Assembly: GCA_017562135.1 (NCBI GenBank)
Contig: QEYB01000466.1
Coordinates: 930,001-994,000, forward strand
Source of the DNA: Dipylidium caninum
Lineage: Eukaryota > Platyhelminthes > Cestoda > Cyclophyllidea > Dipylidiidae
Length of the DNA stretch: 64,000 bases
Reading direction: 5' to 3'
The position numbers and the translations under genes are program-made. Shown here piece by piece: positions 33,170-45,400 of this stretch (position 1 is its first letter; every line of letters starts with the position of its first letter). The notes beneath the pieces are model-generated. The model saw nothing but the letters and a program-made list of their open reading frames with translations, was not told the DNA's origin and ran no database searches.

Positions 33170-36100
33170 GTGAGTTTTGAGTAGTTTCCTAACAATTACT
33201 TTAGAATTTTAGACTCCCCTTTGAGTCGGTGAGTTATTCGGAAGAATTACTAACTACTCGCTCTATAGTATGAAAGAGAAGGCGGCATGCCTCTTGAAGT
33301 CCTTCAACGCCTCCTAAATGAATCTGATATACCACCTTCCAGAACCCAAGCCTTTTTCAAAAGGGCGGATGTTAATCGAGATAGACGTGTCAATTATGAC
33401 GAATTCTTGCGGCAGGTAGGTGTATGTACTTTAATATTTCTGGCAATTGCACAAGAACTCTTAACGAAGAGGCCATTTCCTTTTTCCCTTAATTATGATT
33501 CATTCAACTCTATTGAATTGTTGGCTTGTCATCACTTACCAGGTTTTCACCGCACTTCAGGCGTTTTGTTAGCAGTCATTATTTGTGTAGGTTTCTCTCA
33601 TATGCTCCCAACATTATAGGCTCTATCGTCTATCCTCATTGTTATTATTTTCATTACATTGGCACTTTTTTTCCTGTAGATTATATTTGAGGATAGTGCG
33701 TTCCTCCGAAAACTAGCGTTCGGCTCGATTGCCCTTAATAAAGCTGTTATTGCTGTTGCGCCCCAGACAGCTCGTCGAAAGCAAAGGCGACAAATGCAAA
33801 AAAGTGGCATCGACGAGACTGATCTTTACAACTGGGGTGAAGCCGACGTCAATAATTACATAGAAGCCTACGACTGTCGTCCTCCTCCGATATTCATTCC
33901 TCTCATCACTTTGGCCCAGGTATATTCCCAATTTTATATATTTATCTCATTAGTCGTCTGATTCGTAAACACACTACATTTGGAATTATAAAGTTATTAA
34001 TTTAGTTTATTTGCACGATATTTTTGATTTTGTTGTCAAATATTACCTACTGATTGTAACAATTGAAAAGGTAAACTCTTTTAAAATTAGAATATGTAGG
34101 CCCAATGTGGCCTTTATTCTACCTTTCAGCTTTTGAAAGTGCGATAAGACACTGAATAATTCATCAAGTCCATGATAAAAGGCGTTAGTTTTCAGTCAGG
34201 CGAGTTGGGGTGATGGGTTTGTGTGTTCGCTCAATGGAGATTGGCCTAACTGTTTTTGCGACATAGGCTTTTTTTTCCTTTCATTTTTCCGTCTCTGTTG
34301 ATGTCACTAAGATTAATCCTTGCGGCAAATCTTATCCTGCCGAAAACTGTTGACATTTGCATGTTTTAACCTTTTTACCGCCTTTATCACCCTTTTCGCA
34401 TATTACGGAACCATCCGACCCCAACGCCACCCTCCCCTCTGTGACATGAAAAACTGTTCGTATTATATTTTTAGTCAAATTACTGGTATATTTGTGCGAT
34501 GCACTGCCACACGTGGCGCGTCGTAAATTTAGAAGTACTGAGTTCATAACCTCTTTTTCCCCTCTCCCCACGTACCCTCCGCCTCCCCAGATGGAAGGAA
34601 TATTTTTATGGCCTGAAACGCGGCAATTGGCATTGGAGGCAATTTTTTAAGTGCCAACATTACCGAGTCTTTTCTAATGCCTGTAAACAGGCGGAAGGAA
34701 TTCGGATGGCGGAGGAGAGAAGAGGCGAGGCAGGGGGGTGGCAGCAAATGCCCAACTTTGTGAACCTGTTTCTCGATCAGCCTGACCAAAACTTTGCCAA
34801 GGATTTATGTTCATTTACCCTTAATTTAGTCTGATCCTCAAGGAAGGCGCTAATTGAGTTGGTTGCGAGTGTGTACATCATCGAGACAATTGATGTTTCA
34901 TTTGTTAGGACTTTTTAAATGATATTCTTTGCAGATAGCCATCTTCGTCTACTACGCAATTGTGGCAAGCCAAGACAATGATCCCTTCAATGATGTGACT
35001 CTCTCCTCCGGTGTCCCCTTCCACAGTGTCCTCATCTACCAGCCCCAAAAACGCTATCAAGCCTGGCGTTTCGTCTCCTACATGTTCATTCATAATGGTT
35101 ACTTCCATCTCATCTTTAATTGCGTTCTCCAATTGGCTCTTGGCACTCTTCTCGAATTGGTGCACAAATTTTGGCGTGTGGGAATTGTTTACATCCTCGG
35201 TGTCATCGCGGGTGAGTCCGCCTCACAATGCCCTACTTCTCCTTCTGTCTTCCAGATACCGTTCAATAAGCCTTGAGTACTCTCGAATCGTTCTCTTGGT
35301 AGGTAGTCTTTTAGTAGACTTCATATTGAAGTGATTGTGACGTTAAATCACTGTGTACTTCACACATGCGGCTATCACCGCTCTCCGCAGTTGTCATGTC
35401 GCCGAGCTTTACACGAACTCGCTACCAGTAAACCTGAACAGGATGAGACGAGGAAAAAACCGAAAAAGAGTGCATTTTCTTTGTCTCTGTGTGTGTGACT
35501 GTTGCGACAGTGACTTGACACCAATGACGTGAAGGTCTGTACAAATCGTCCAGACTCAGACTTGTCTCTCATGCCTCTCGAGGCCTCTTAGGTGTGGCAT
35601 TTGAACCATTTCACCTGTCACATTGTCTTGCCACTCACATGCCCAAAGTTTGTCTCTCTCCTCTCCCCCGACTCTCATGAGGTGGTGTAGCCCGTGGGGG
35701 TCGCGGAGGAGGGAGGAAAGACAAAGTGAAGCGATGAAAGTGGCGTCCATTTTTCCACGTCCTTCCTCCACCTTGAAGGCTGATGACAGACAGGAACAAT
35801 AAGTCGGTTGATGACTCACACCCGCCGAATTTTGGTCGCTTTAACAGTGAATGACCTGACAACATCACTCAGTGGCCGGTGCTCTTGTCTTCGTGGCCAG
35901 GCTGGCGCACCTCCTCGCCTCGCCGTGTGTGTTGAGGTGAACCCCCGGGTTTCATTGTTTCGTTTAGACACCCGCTCGACCTGACCTGACCTGATCGCCG
36001 TGACACGTGACACAGTGTCGTGTAGGCCCGTGTAAATAGACCTGACGATGAGAGACGAGTAGCAGGAGTTTGTTGTGGCCGCCTTTTTTTCGGACTACCT

Positions 36101-39100
36101 CCACATTTCCATTACCACTCAACTAGCTGTAATTGTCAAACTTCTCCAAAACGTCAGACTTGTCATACACACACTTACTCATTTGTGCCCACCTTTCTTT
36201 CTCTTCCGGTTTGACCAATGGATGTGTGAGACTGCTTCTACATGTGCCTGTTTTTGTGTTTTTGTGTGCTAGTTTAAGTAGAACAGACACGTGGAGGACG
36301 AAAGTAACTACAAATTATGACTCTTTCGCTTGTCATTCACCTCGTCAACTTTGGCATTGCCTTGAATTTGTCGATTTACGTTAAAATCCGCTTCCACCCG
36401 GCAGGCTCTTTGGCCCATTCCGTGAGCGATCCCTTCGTCGTGTTGGTGGGCGCCAGCGGAGGCTGTTACGCTCTCATCGGGGCCCACGTGGCCACCATCA
36501 TCACGGTGAGTCTGTCGCCCGCGCCTTCTCTTTGCCTACTTTACTCTCTAATGGCAGACTAATTGGGGCGTCTACTTCAAGTGTTGCCTTTATTTACTCA
36601 TCTATTGGCGTTAAGTAGCATGCCAACACTGGCGTAAACACCTGCCTTGGAGGGTTGAAGGAAAAAGAGAAAGAAAGAGAGGTGGTGTCGCTAGCGGTGG
36701 TGATGGCAATGCCAATGTCAGATCAGGAAAATTGCCAACATTGTCAGTGACCTTGGCCTTCTTATTCTTCTCCTCTTCCTGCAGAATTGGAAGACAATGC
36801 AAGCGGGTTGGTTGAAGAGTGCCGTGAACTTTATCTCCAGCGGTGCTGTCCGTCTCACCTTCATCCTCCTTCTCGGTGAGTTTTGTGCGTCCGCTACCTC
36901 GGTCGTTAAATGCCTCTCTGACTAACCTCAGCTTAAACATGACTTTAATTATTATTTGAGGCTACTTACTCCATTTAAATACCCCGTTCTAAGTGGCGGT
37001 TTCTGTTACTAATCTCAAGTGAGGAGGGTTGGATGGCTTTTCCACCCCTCCTCCCCGAGTCGATCCTCCCCGGGGTCGCCGTCTGCCGCCAAAAGCACTC
37101 GCATCGGCACATATCAGACGCTTTTAGAATTGGTTAACCACTCCACTGAACCTCGATGCTCCTCCGCCTTCTGTCGGCTTCCCTACACTTCGAGATGTTG
37201 CCTTGCGAAGGGTTGGCGTGAATCACTTTTCCGGGAGGAATAAAAACGTGAAATTTGGGCGTAGAATTTGCCTTCCCACAGCCACTCCTTTGGTAACTCA
37301 TTCATCTCACTGATCGGCCAAAGTACCAGTGCCACGCGAGTGCACTCCAGCGGTTGACTGTGTTGCCTCTTTCCTTCTCCCCTCCTCCGTTTTTTCGACT
37401 TTTTTTGCTTTCGTTTCCCGTTGTAGGCGGGTTAGACAACTGCAGCCTGCTGTATAACTGCCACTACAGCAACAGTTACACGCATACACGGGCATTTTGA
37501 CACTGAGGTTTAGGGAATAGTGATTCAGCTGGGTTTGGAGGCGATGAATACTATTTCGGATGATTTTATTCCCCCCCCCCCCACTCTCCGTGAAAGGAAA
37601 TTTTATGAGGCTACCTTGCAATTCATCTTTTGAACTCCTAGGAATAGCCTATTTTACCACATTTACATTACTCCTAGGAGTGTGTCAAACCTTTCCACTT
37701 GGACGTTGAATCCTTATGGAAGGGTGGAGAAGGCACCCCTTCATAGAAGTGTTCATTGCCTAAGACAATAATTCTAACCAATCAGATTCGCCCAAGTGGC
37801 ACTTCAAGGTCATTGTACGGTGCATGTGATTGGGGCGAGAAGGGGACCTGGCCGGAACGCGGATCGCAAGCCAAACCACCCAGACGAGAGCTGGTGCCAC
37901 CAGGCCTAAGTTCGGACGAAGCGCAACTGCATTGCCGACAGTCCACAGTGATGGGACATGACTATTGGCACAGGCAGCTTTTACCACAGTCTGCGCAATT
38001 TTTTTCTGACCCCCTGAAGTATTGTTTAGGCCAAATGTGCCTTGTGGCGCGTTGACGAGTCATTGTAGGGCAATGCGTGGGCAGACCAGCACACTGGATG
38101 GTTATGACTGGCTTCTCGCTCTCTGTGTGGGTGTGTGGATGAGGCGCAGATTGTAGCAAAACCTCGACATGTCATAAATTCATGACATGTCGAGTGCCAA
38201 ATTGACGTCAATTAAAGCCTCTCGGGTCATCTAACCCCCCGGAGGCCTAATTTTGCCAAAAAACCACTCGGATAATCTTTCCCCTGACTGTAGCGTGTAA
38301 CAATGCCCGGTTCGATAGAGTCGCTACAAAGGCTGCCCTTTTACCGCCGCGATGGTGTGTCGGCGGGTGATTTTGCCAAAGGAAGACAATTTTCGCCCCC
38401 AGAATGCGTGTCTTTCGCCCTCCTTGGGTGGGTGGCGCGTTGGCTGGGTGTGTGAGTGTCAAACATCTGTGAGGATATTTCTAGGCTGCTTGTTTCCTGT
38501 TTTAAGACGCTCCCCCGCCCGTCAGGCATCACTTTATTCGATAGTCGGTTTTATCTCAGCCGGTGGTGGGGTGTTGGCGGCGCGGGAGAATCTCCCATTC
38601 GCCAATTTGAGGGCTCCTTTGACAATAGCCTCCTTGCCAAAATAATCTTCCCGTCTGACGTACACACACGTCGCCTGGTGCCGTCAAATGGCCTGAAAAT
38701 AAAGGGATGAGGTGCAGGACGGAAGTGGACGGAGGAGGAGAGGCGGCGTTAATTGCCATTAATACACGCTCCATTTCCCATAATGGCCAAGGGTGGTGAG
38801 ATTTGACCGATGGGAAAATTTCCACGACTTCAAGTTCCACCTTCTTGCTGGCCGCTCAGTTTGCCTCTCTGCCGCTAGGATCCATCCCGCGCTTCCCATC
38901 CACCCCACCGTCCCGTCGCCTCGCCTCCTCAGGAAAGATCCTGTTTTGTACCCTCCCCCTCGCCGGAGTCCAAGTGCCCATTTCCCCGCGACGGACTGGA
39001 GTCGGACGAACTCGACGGATTTTATGTCACTGCGGAGGGGCAGGCTTGCCCGGAGGCTCAACTCTGCCCAACCGACCTATCAAAATGACATACGGAAGCT

Positions 39101-40252
39101 TCGAAGTCCCGACTGGATGCGATTCCGCCTGCCAAATTGCTATCATCCCATTGACAGTCGAGTGTCACCCCTTAAACCCTCACATTAGTAGATTAGCAGA
39201 TGAACCGTTGGGAACTAAAGGGGAGAATTGAGCTCAAAGCCTGCATGTTCTGCCTGCTGATGGCAGACTGTCTCGGAAGGCCGCGTTTCATCCAACTGAG
39301 AAATCTGGTAGACGTTGATCGCCCAGCGCATTCCCCGCTGGTTTAGGGAAAATGCCCACTTCTACTGAAAGAATAGAGGCTTTTCTTCACACTCCCATTC
39401 AACTGAGAGCGGAGGTCTCCGTTTTTTCTCCCCCTCGCCCGCTTTAACTCTCTGCTTGGTTTAATTACAGCTGGCGCGGACACTGGATTTGCCATTTACG
39501 AACGTTTCACTAATCCCTCCGCCGCTAAAGTCGGATTTGTCGCCCACTTGGGTGGATTTGCTGCCGGTATGTAAAAAAATAAACAAACACATGAGAAATA
39601 AGTATTCAATGGCACGATCACACGACGTTTACACAAATTCTGAGCGGTATTTTTACGAGCTTTTCCAATCTCCTTACATTACATCGAATGCACAGTACCA
39701 ATTTGACGAACCAGAGTTTTCACCATGAAATTTGACACTGGCTAACTGAAATCTTTCGAAATCATTCACACACTGGCAAAATGTAGGAATTTTAAGCTAA
39801 TAGTTGACACAGGCTGCTTCCTTTGTCTCACTGCACTTCCACAAGCTTTGTGCAGCAGGACGTTACTCTTCTCATCGCCCAGGGAACGTCAAAAACTGAC
39901 GGATGCAAGATGGCGGTCCCCAAAGAGGCGGTGCAGCTGTGTGTGCATTAAAACAGAGTTAGAAAAAAAACAGTAAATTGGCCGCTAAGAGAAGTTTTGA
40001 TTAGACAAAAGTGTTCTCCATTATTTTGCTATTGTATTTACATAATGTCCATCTCGGGTTGAAGGTTGATGACTTTGCCTTAAAGGTGTCCTTGTTGGGA
40101 TTCCGGTATTACGCAATTTAGAAGTGGAACGATGGGAAAAGGTGTGCTTTTGGGTGTGCATCTTCCTCTTCGCGGCGTTCATGTCTGCCGCGGTACTCTT
40201 TAACGGCTTCTGCGAGGAGCAAGGTTGGTGTCCGCCCACGGATTGGAGTTAG
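33119..40252 (+). CDS. RHBDL: EF-hand-containing rhomboid-related intramembrane serine protease (complete)
   Basis: Rhomboids cut transmembrane substrates inside the membrane; in animals the RHBDL/Rho group releases EGF-like ligands. Eight exons: 33119-33169, 33269-33415, 33680-33919, 34935-35211, 36405-36505, 36785-36875, 39471-39566 and 40086-40252. Phases agree and give 389 residues, similar to RHBDL1/RHBDL3/Rho-4. Domains: an EF-hand at about residues 45-57 (DVNRDRRVNYDEF, all calcium ligands present); the first helix around PPPIFIPLITLAQIAIFVYY; WRFVSYMFIHNGYFHLIFN with the conserved His and Asn; catalytic motif GASG with Ser256; catalytic His328 in VGFVAHLGGFAAG; and a last helix FWVCIFLFAAFMSAAVLF. 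The first exon reads MVALTRGARELRERLDA and joins in phase. It diverges from DDR. Only one EF-hand is obvious; the exact RHBDL subtype is inferred. Confidence 0.95.
33269..33415 (+). CDS. RHBDL: Rhomboid exon 2 (EF-hand)
   Basis: Acceptor actcgctctatag, donor CGGCAG|gtaggt. Carries PLEVLQRLLNESDIPPS and the EF-hand loop DVNRDRRVNYDE with D1, N3, D5, N9 and E12 in place. Confidence 0.92.
33680..33919 (+). CDS. RHBDL: Rhomboid exon 3 (linker and start of first helix)
   Basis: Acceptor ttcctgtag, donor GCCCAG|gtatat; 80 codons, phase 0. Contains a basic stretch (ARRKQRRQMQK) and ends with the family's PPPIFIPLITLAQ. Confidence 0.92.
33920..34934 (+). other. Rhomboid intron 3
   Basis: About 1 kb, AT-rich, nothing recognised. 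Confidence 0.7.
34935..35211 (+). CDS. RHBDL: Rhomboid exon 4 (helices 1-3, HxxxN region)
   Basis: Acceptor attctttgcag, donor GCGG|gtgagt. Encodes WRFVSYMFIHNGYFHLIFN, LALGTLLELVHKFWRVG and YILGVIAG, diagnostic for RHBDL-type rhomboids. Confidence 0.96.
35212..36404 (+). other. Rhomboid intron 4
   Basis: About 1.2 kb, nothing recognised. Confidence 0.7.
36405..36505 (+). CDS. RHBDL: Rhomboid exon 5 (catalytic serine)
   Basis: Acceptor cttccacccggcag, donor ATCACG|gtgagt. Encodes SLAHSVSDPFVVLVGASGGC; the Ser of GASG is the nucleophile. Confidence 0.97.
36785..36875 (+). CDS. RHBDL: Rhomboid exon 6
   Basis: Acceptor ctcttcctgcag, donor CTCG|gtgagt. Encodes NWKTM then a helix ending RLTFILLL. 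Confidence 0.9.
36876..39470 (+). other. Rhomboid intron 6, about 2.6 kb
   Basis: Largest intron of the gene. Contains the palindrome cluster at 38163-38213 and two ACTCCTAGGA repeats at 37634-37681; no exon seen. Confidence 0.65.
38163..38213. promoter_or_regulatory. Perfect 13-bp hairpin next to a CRE-type palindrome
   Basis: Arms CTCGACATGTCAT (38163-38175) and ATGACATGTCGAG (38182-38194) around a 6-base loop. Five bases on is AATTGACGTCAATT (38200-38213), a perfect 14-bp palindrome containing TGACGTCA, the consensus CREB/ATF site. A regulatory role is inference. Confidence 0.5.
39471..39566 (+). CDS. RHBDL: Rhomboid exon 7 (catalytic histidine)
   Basis: Acceptor ttaattacag, donor GCCG|gtatgt. 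Encodes GADTGFAIYERF and KVGFVAHLGGFAA; the His of AHLGG is the general base of the dyad. Confidence 0.95.
39567..40085 (+). other. Rhomboid intron 7
   Basis: About 0.5 kb, nothing recognised. Confidence 0.7.
40086..40252 (+). CDS. RHBDL: Rhomboid exon 8 (last helix and stop)
   Basis: Acceptor gactttgccttaaag. Encodes GVLVGIPVLRNLE, the final helix and a Cys-containing tail EEQGWCPPTDWS, then TAG. Confidence 0.9.
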
Positions 40253-40659
40253 TCCGCTGCACCCGCCGGTCCTTCTCCCTCTTTCACTCCCACCGTCTTC
40301 GTTACCGCTCACCAGTACTCTGTTGCGCCAAAGTTCATGCATGTCTTTTTGCCTTATTGCTTTCCTCCTCCTCCTTTGCCTCTTTCTCCGACTCTCTCGA
40401 ATACATACTACTTTACATTTTGTCGGTAGAGTATGCGAGGACGCAATAACCTTCACAATCTCATACATTTGTAAAAATAGGATTCTTGATGTCAAAGCGA
40501 ATGGGTTAATTATAGCCCATCCCGTTAAAATGTGACCAAGTGTTCGAACAATCACAAATTCTTTCACCACCTTGTCGTAATTCCTTTCGTGAACAAGGAG
40601 TCTCCGCTAAAATCCTCCCTCGTTTTGACCAAATATCAATCATGGACGCTTTCTTATTT

Positions 40660-40665
40660 AATAAA
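40660..40665 (+). promoter_or_regulatory. Candidate poly(A) signal of the rhomboid gene
   Basis: AATAAA 408 bases after the stop codon; the first good match downstream. Confidence 0.45.
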
Positions 40666-42015
40666 AGGTACTTTGTTTGAGTGTATTGTTTTGAGCATCT
40701 TATTTTTTCGGTTATTTTGGGTGAAGTAGCCGAAGGCACTGCAAACGCAAAATTTAGACCCCGAAATTGGGGGGGGGGGTGTGGTATTTCCGGGACTTTT
40801 TGCCCGTGAAGCTTCTCTATAGCAGCCTTCTATTTAGTCCTAGCAACGGTCCAGCAACCAAATTTTAGCGAGGGTACAACGGTCCTGAGCACGTTTTACT
40901 GAAAATTGTGCATTAAAGTGGAACGGTTCGACTAAAGCAACAGATACTTGGTGTCGCGCATTTGTCGTAGTGAGTCTAAGTAGTTTTGTTCGTGTGTAGG
41001 TTAGGCGATCTATTAGCATGCACTCAGGCGATAAACTCAGGTAATATCACGTGGAGGTGTTCAGTGGACGAGTACGATTGACCTTTTTACGTTAACTTAG
41101 GAGTTTTAGAAGGAGACGAGGTTGTTATTGTTGAACAAACAAGCACACGAGGGCAGTACTACTTACTTTTACGAAGCGCTAATGTCTGGATACGTGAAAT
41201 AGGCCTTTAGACTTTATTGAGTTCGATTTGCATAATCTCTTATGGGCTATAAGCTTGGGGCTTTAAGTGCCATCAGTGTTCAGGTGACAGAATGTTTACG
41301 CATGTTCTAAGGGCTAGATTTGCAAGGTGCATAAAGATTTATTACCTTTGACGTATACTCCACACTCAGATAAATATGATGAAGGTTGCTTTAGAGCTGC
41401 AGTGAACGCACAGTTAAAAAAGCAAATAGTGGTAATTTTATAAGTAGGATTTGGAGAACGTGGGGAAGCAGGAGAAATGAATTGTTTTTGGGTGAATTCT
41501 AGAGGGCAAAGAACTGGAAGAGTTGTGAAGTGCGCGGAGCGTTAAAGGCATGAGTAATTGCAAAGTAAAGTGAACGCTAAATGCCATATCGTCAGGGAAA
41601 GTTAAGATTGGACTGCCAATGTGAGAGAGTATTCGAAAATCAAAGGACATATATTTCACCGCCTGCCGGAAAGGGACTGCGCAATCCTAAATAACCGGGT
41701 TAAAAATAACACGCAGAAATCGCACACGTGCATAGAATTCGTGGATGCACGGTAGTGGATGTTTGAGTCGACAGTGTTCAATTTGGCATTACCGGAAAGT
41801 CGTTCCCGCAATAGGTGTTTTATTACAAATGCTTCATTTCAACTTAAATTATAATGATCATTGTGTCTTATAATGTTTAAAAAATAAATTTTGATGAAAA
41901 CGCCTTCAAATATATTTTATTGAATAGAACAGCACGCTTTGACCTTCGAGGAATTTCAGTAATAATACCGCGCATTATGCTTGCGTGATATTTTGTCGCG
42001 ATACAAAACCGAGAA
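40666..42015. other. Intergenic region upstream of the tincar-like gene
   Basis: AT-rich, about 1.35 kb. No coding exon seen; presumably holds the promoter and 5' UTR of the next gene. Confidence 0.5.
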
Positions 42016-42499
42016 ATGCGATGTTGTTTGAAGTTCGCAGGAATTATCCAGTTTTGGCACTGTATCCTGGTTGTAGCTTTTCAAAGTTATGTTTTAGTCC
42101 GTAATGTTTTTAACTATATTACTCTTCGTTCGCAAACATTTGACGCACGCCATGGACTTGATTGGGATACAGCACCGCTCCACTTCTTTGTAAATTGCAT
42201 CGTGTTTTCTGCGGCATTTACTCTTGTAATGGCATTTTTGTTGTGTGCCAATAGAGATTATTTTATTATCGGGTCAATTTCACTCAAATCCTCCCGTATA
42301 TCTGTCGCCTTGGATAATTCTAGCAACAGAACAAACTCCATTTCTCCTCCGCATACAAGGCAAACATTTCCCTTCCGCAAACGATATGGCAATCTTTTTC
42401 CAATTGCCTTTTTGTTTCACGTTCTTGGTGCATACTTTCTCCTTCTTCCAGCGCCTTGGATTCTGGGAGAACAAGCCAGAAATGAAGCTATTAATCCAA
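42016..42499 (+). CDS. Tincar-like exon 1
   Basis: Open from ATG 42016 to donor gtaagt at 42500 (161 codons plus one base). Three hydrophobic segments separated by a polar, Ser/Asn-rich loop with NSSNRTN sequons. A gttcgcag acceptor-like site at about 42040 means the exon could instead begin just inside; an ATG further upstream is not available in frame. Confidence 0.6.
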
Positions 42500-45400
42500 G
42501 TAAGTAAACGTTTGTGGTCTGACAAAGAACAGTTATGATGTTTGCTTTTATTTGCATCGAATCTGAGGACTTACCCTTTTTGATGTTTAATACTTGTATC
42601 TAAGTGTAAAAATGTTCTCCCTGAGATTGATCGTGGGTGAGTGACAACTCCTGATGCACCTAAAAATGAATGTAATATGTCCTTTCTTACACCGATGTTC
42701 GTTTTACTCCAAAAGTAATTATGACCCAATCTACTCTCTCATGTGTGATAATGAATTTTAATGCAGAGTCTGTCTACTTTATGCCCGTTTGAGTCTCAAC
42801 TCTCATTCAGACACTATTCAAACTAATTTAAGGCCTTCTATTTAGACGTTATGAATTATATCATATATCCACTTGCGTATCCATGGTTTCTAACTACTGG
42901 TTTTTCTCACAGAGAGTTAATTTCTAATACCCTTTAGATTTTGCACCCGATTCTAAGAATTATAAGAAACTTACGTAGTATATTTAAGGATTTTTATTGT
43001 CGATCCTCACGAGACATTTTGATTTTACATTCTAAGTGTTCTGCACATTAGGAGCAGATTTAACTCGTAAAACTCCTATCTAGCTGACATAATTTCACCA
43101 TATCCGCCACTTCACTGTCAAATTAAAATGTCACAGTTTGGTAACCACATCCTCCTGTCAATTAAAATATTTTTTTTTCTGCGGGTCACGACCATTAAAA
43201 GTAGAGTACACTCTACGTGAGCCAGATTACACACATGCAAGAAAGTTACTGTGAGGCGGTTGAACTAACAACAAAACAATCGACGAATCAAGCTCTTAAT
43301 ACCACTTGTTTACGTCTCACCGCCTCGCATGACAGTCCTGCGCCAGCAATGGCGTCATTTATACTAAGAAGGCCGCATTCTGGGGACACTGCCGTCCTAA
43401 CGTAGCCATTCTACCTGGCCTTAAAAGAAGATAATGGGTTTTGACGTAATCTGGTGGCAAAATAACAAATAAATTCGAACTGAAAGTGTGGAATGGGTCG
43501 GGATAGGTTGCAAAATCTATCGTTTTTCCTCATCGCACATTCTCATGCCTCAGTGGGTCTCAACCAAATACCAAATTAGAGATGACAAGGAGGATGGAAG
43601 ACGCCTTGAGATAATATTATTTGCTGCTCCTGAAATTAACTAATTTAGCGAAATTTTGCGGCCTTGGTGTAGAATCTGACAGATTACACCAAACTATTCG
43701 GTCATATTACTTCTTTTAGCCCAGTCTTTTTGCGCCCTCCCATCTCTCCTCTCCCCTCCCCTTTGTGTTTTGTTTGTTTATTTGCGTGCATAACGCAAAA
43801 ACTACGGAATTTTTGCCCCAAGTCCATGGCACGCGCGGGTGTGGCGAGGGATTAATGAGGGGGCGAGGGAAAATTGGCATGACATAAATTGGTAGAGTAA
43901 AGGTGGAAATTACTCCACTTTGCAACTAGTTAACACACTTTTATTAGACAAGAGTGTAATTTTTTGGTAGCCACAAAGAATGAGCCTTATGGGAGCGGGG
44001 CGGAGTAGTTGCGAGGACGTTGGAAAGTCTTGAGACTGAGTTAGAGGGGATGGCGTCTACAAAGTCAAGTCTTTTTGCTTGATAACCCTTAAACGGTCTG
44101 TAAGTATCCTGTAGCTGGACAATTTGAAGAGGAAAGGCAAATGAAAGCCCTCACTTTCTTGAGGGCTGCGCCTTCATTCCGAGGTTGAAGCGAATGTCGC
44201 TTCTTTCTACATAACTCCACACACCCATGGATTCTTACAGGGAAACGGTACAAGCTTCCGAGTCGTTAATTTTCGCCTCCATCACCTCCAACGTTACATC
44301 GAGGGGTGTCATGGGACCAGACAGTGGTACAGAGATGTGGAAAGCCTGGAGCAGTGAGACAGTGAGTCGAGCCTATTCCACGTGATAGACAATCGCTTCT
44401 TTCTCGCACAGTATGTGAATGAGAAGGCCTGAGAGTTAGCCAGACCACCGATGACTTGCCTGGCTACACGCTAAAACACTAGCAAATTTGCCACTCGTGA
44501 GGCGTGTTACAACCTGTCACGCGGTGGACCAGTTAAGGCCTCAGTCCCTCACAGCCCAGGGTTAGTTGCCAGACATGACACTGTCGTGGCAGGCAGGCAG
44601 ACAGGCAAGAGCACATTATATTGATTCAAGTTTTTGCTGCGTGCACACCTAATTGCATGAAACGTCGACACTAACGACTGCCATGCGGGTGGGACCAAAT
44701 TAACCAGGGCTTAGAGCACTTAACTTAAGCCCTAAGTGACATTTCAAACGGACCGTAAAATTATTGGCAGGGCAGTAGTCTTACCCCTACTTAATTGTTA
44801 ATTATGAGTCCTTAAAAACGTGAGCATTTCGGCTTTACTGCGTGGCCAAATTCCTCTTCACTTTTTTTGTCTCCCCGCACCCGGTGCATTTGAACGCGAG
44901 GTGCCTGGACCGAAGGGAAAGTCTCTTTAATCTGACCTGGACCATTCAAGCCAGCGTTGAAAGTTATGCGCTTGTTTTTGTTACGTTTCCACCTAACGCG
45001 ATAGCATCTTTGGATTAATTTTTGGAGTGAATGCAACTTTGGGCTTATTTAAAATACACCAACATGCCGTCAATGGACTAAACACCAGATCCACGCCGGG
45101 AACAGTCTGCCACAAGAGAGAAAACCACGTCTCTGAGACGGCGACGCCAGTCAAACTCTATTTTTTGCAAGTTAAGAGACGTGAACGCACCTACGACGAT
45201 TAGACGCGAAGTGTAACTACTGCATTCATGACGGGAAGAAGAAATAATCTAAATTTCCTTCTTATAAACGCGATTACTTTCTGCATGGTGGATTATAAAC
45301 AAAATATGAGACATAAAAAGATGCAAACATGTCTTAAATTTCTAGCAAAGACACAGAATTTAACCATTTTTTTATAATCCACAATGACATACTCTTGTTT

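Noticed and set aside
42245..42538. Second plus-strand frame overlapping tincar-like exon 1
   Set aside because: It has a stop just upstream and needs a frameshift. The first frame is continuous from ATG to the gtaagt donor and has better membrane segments.
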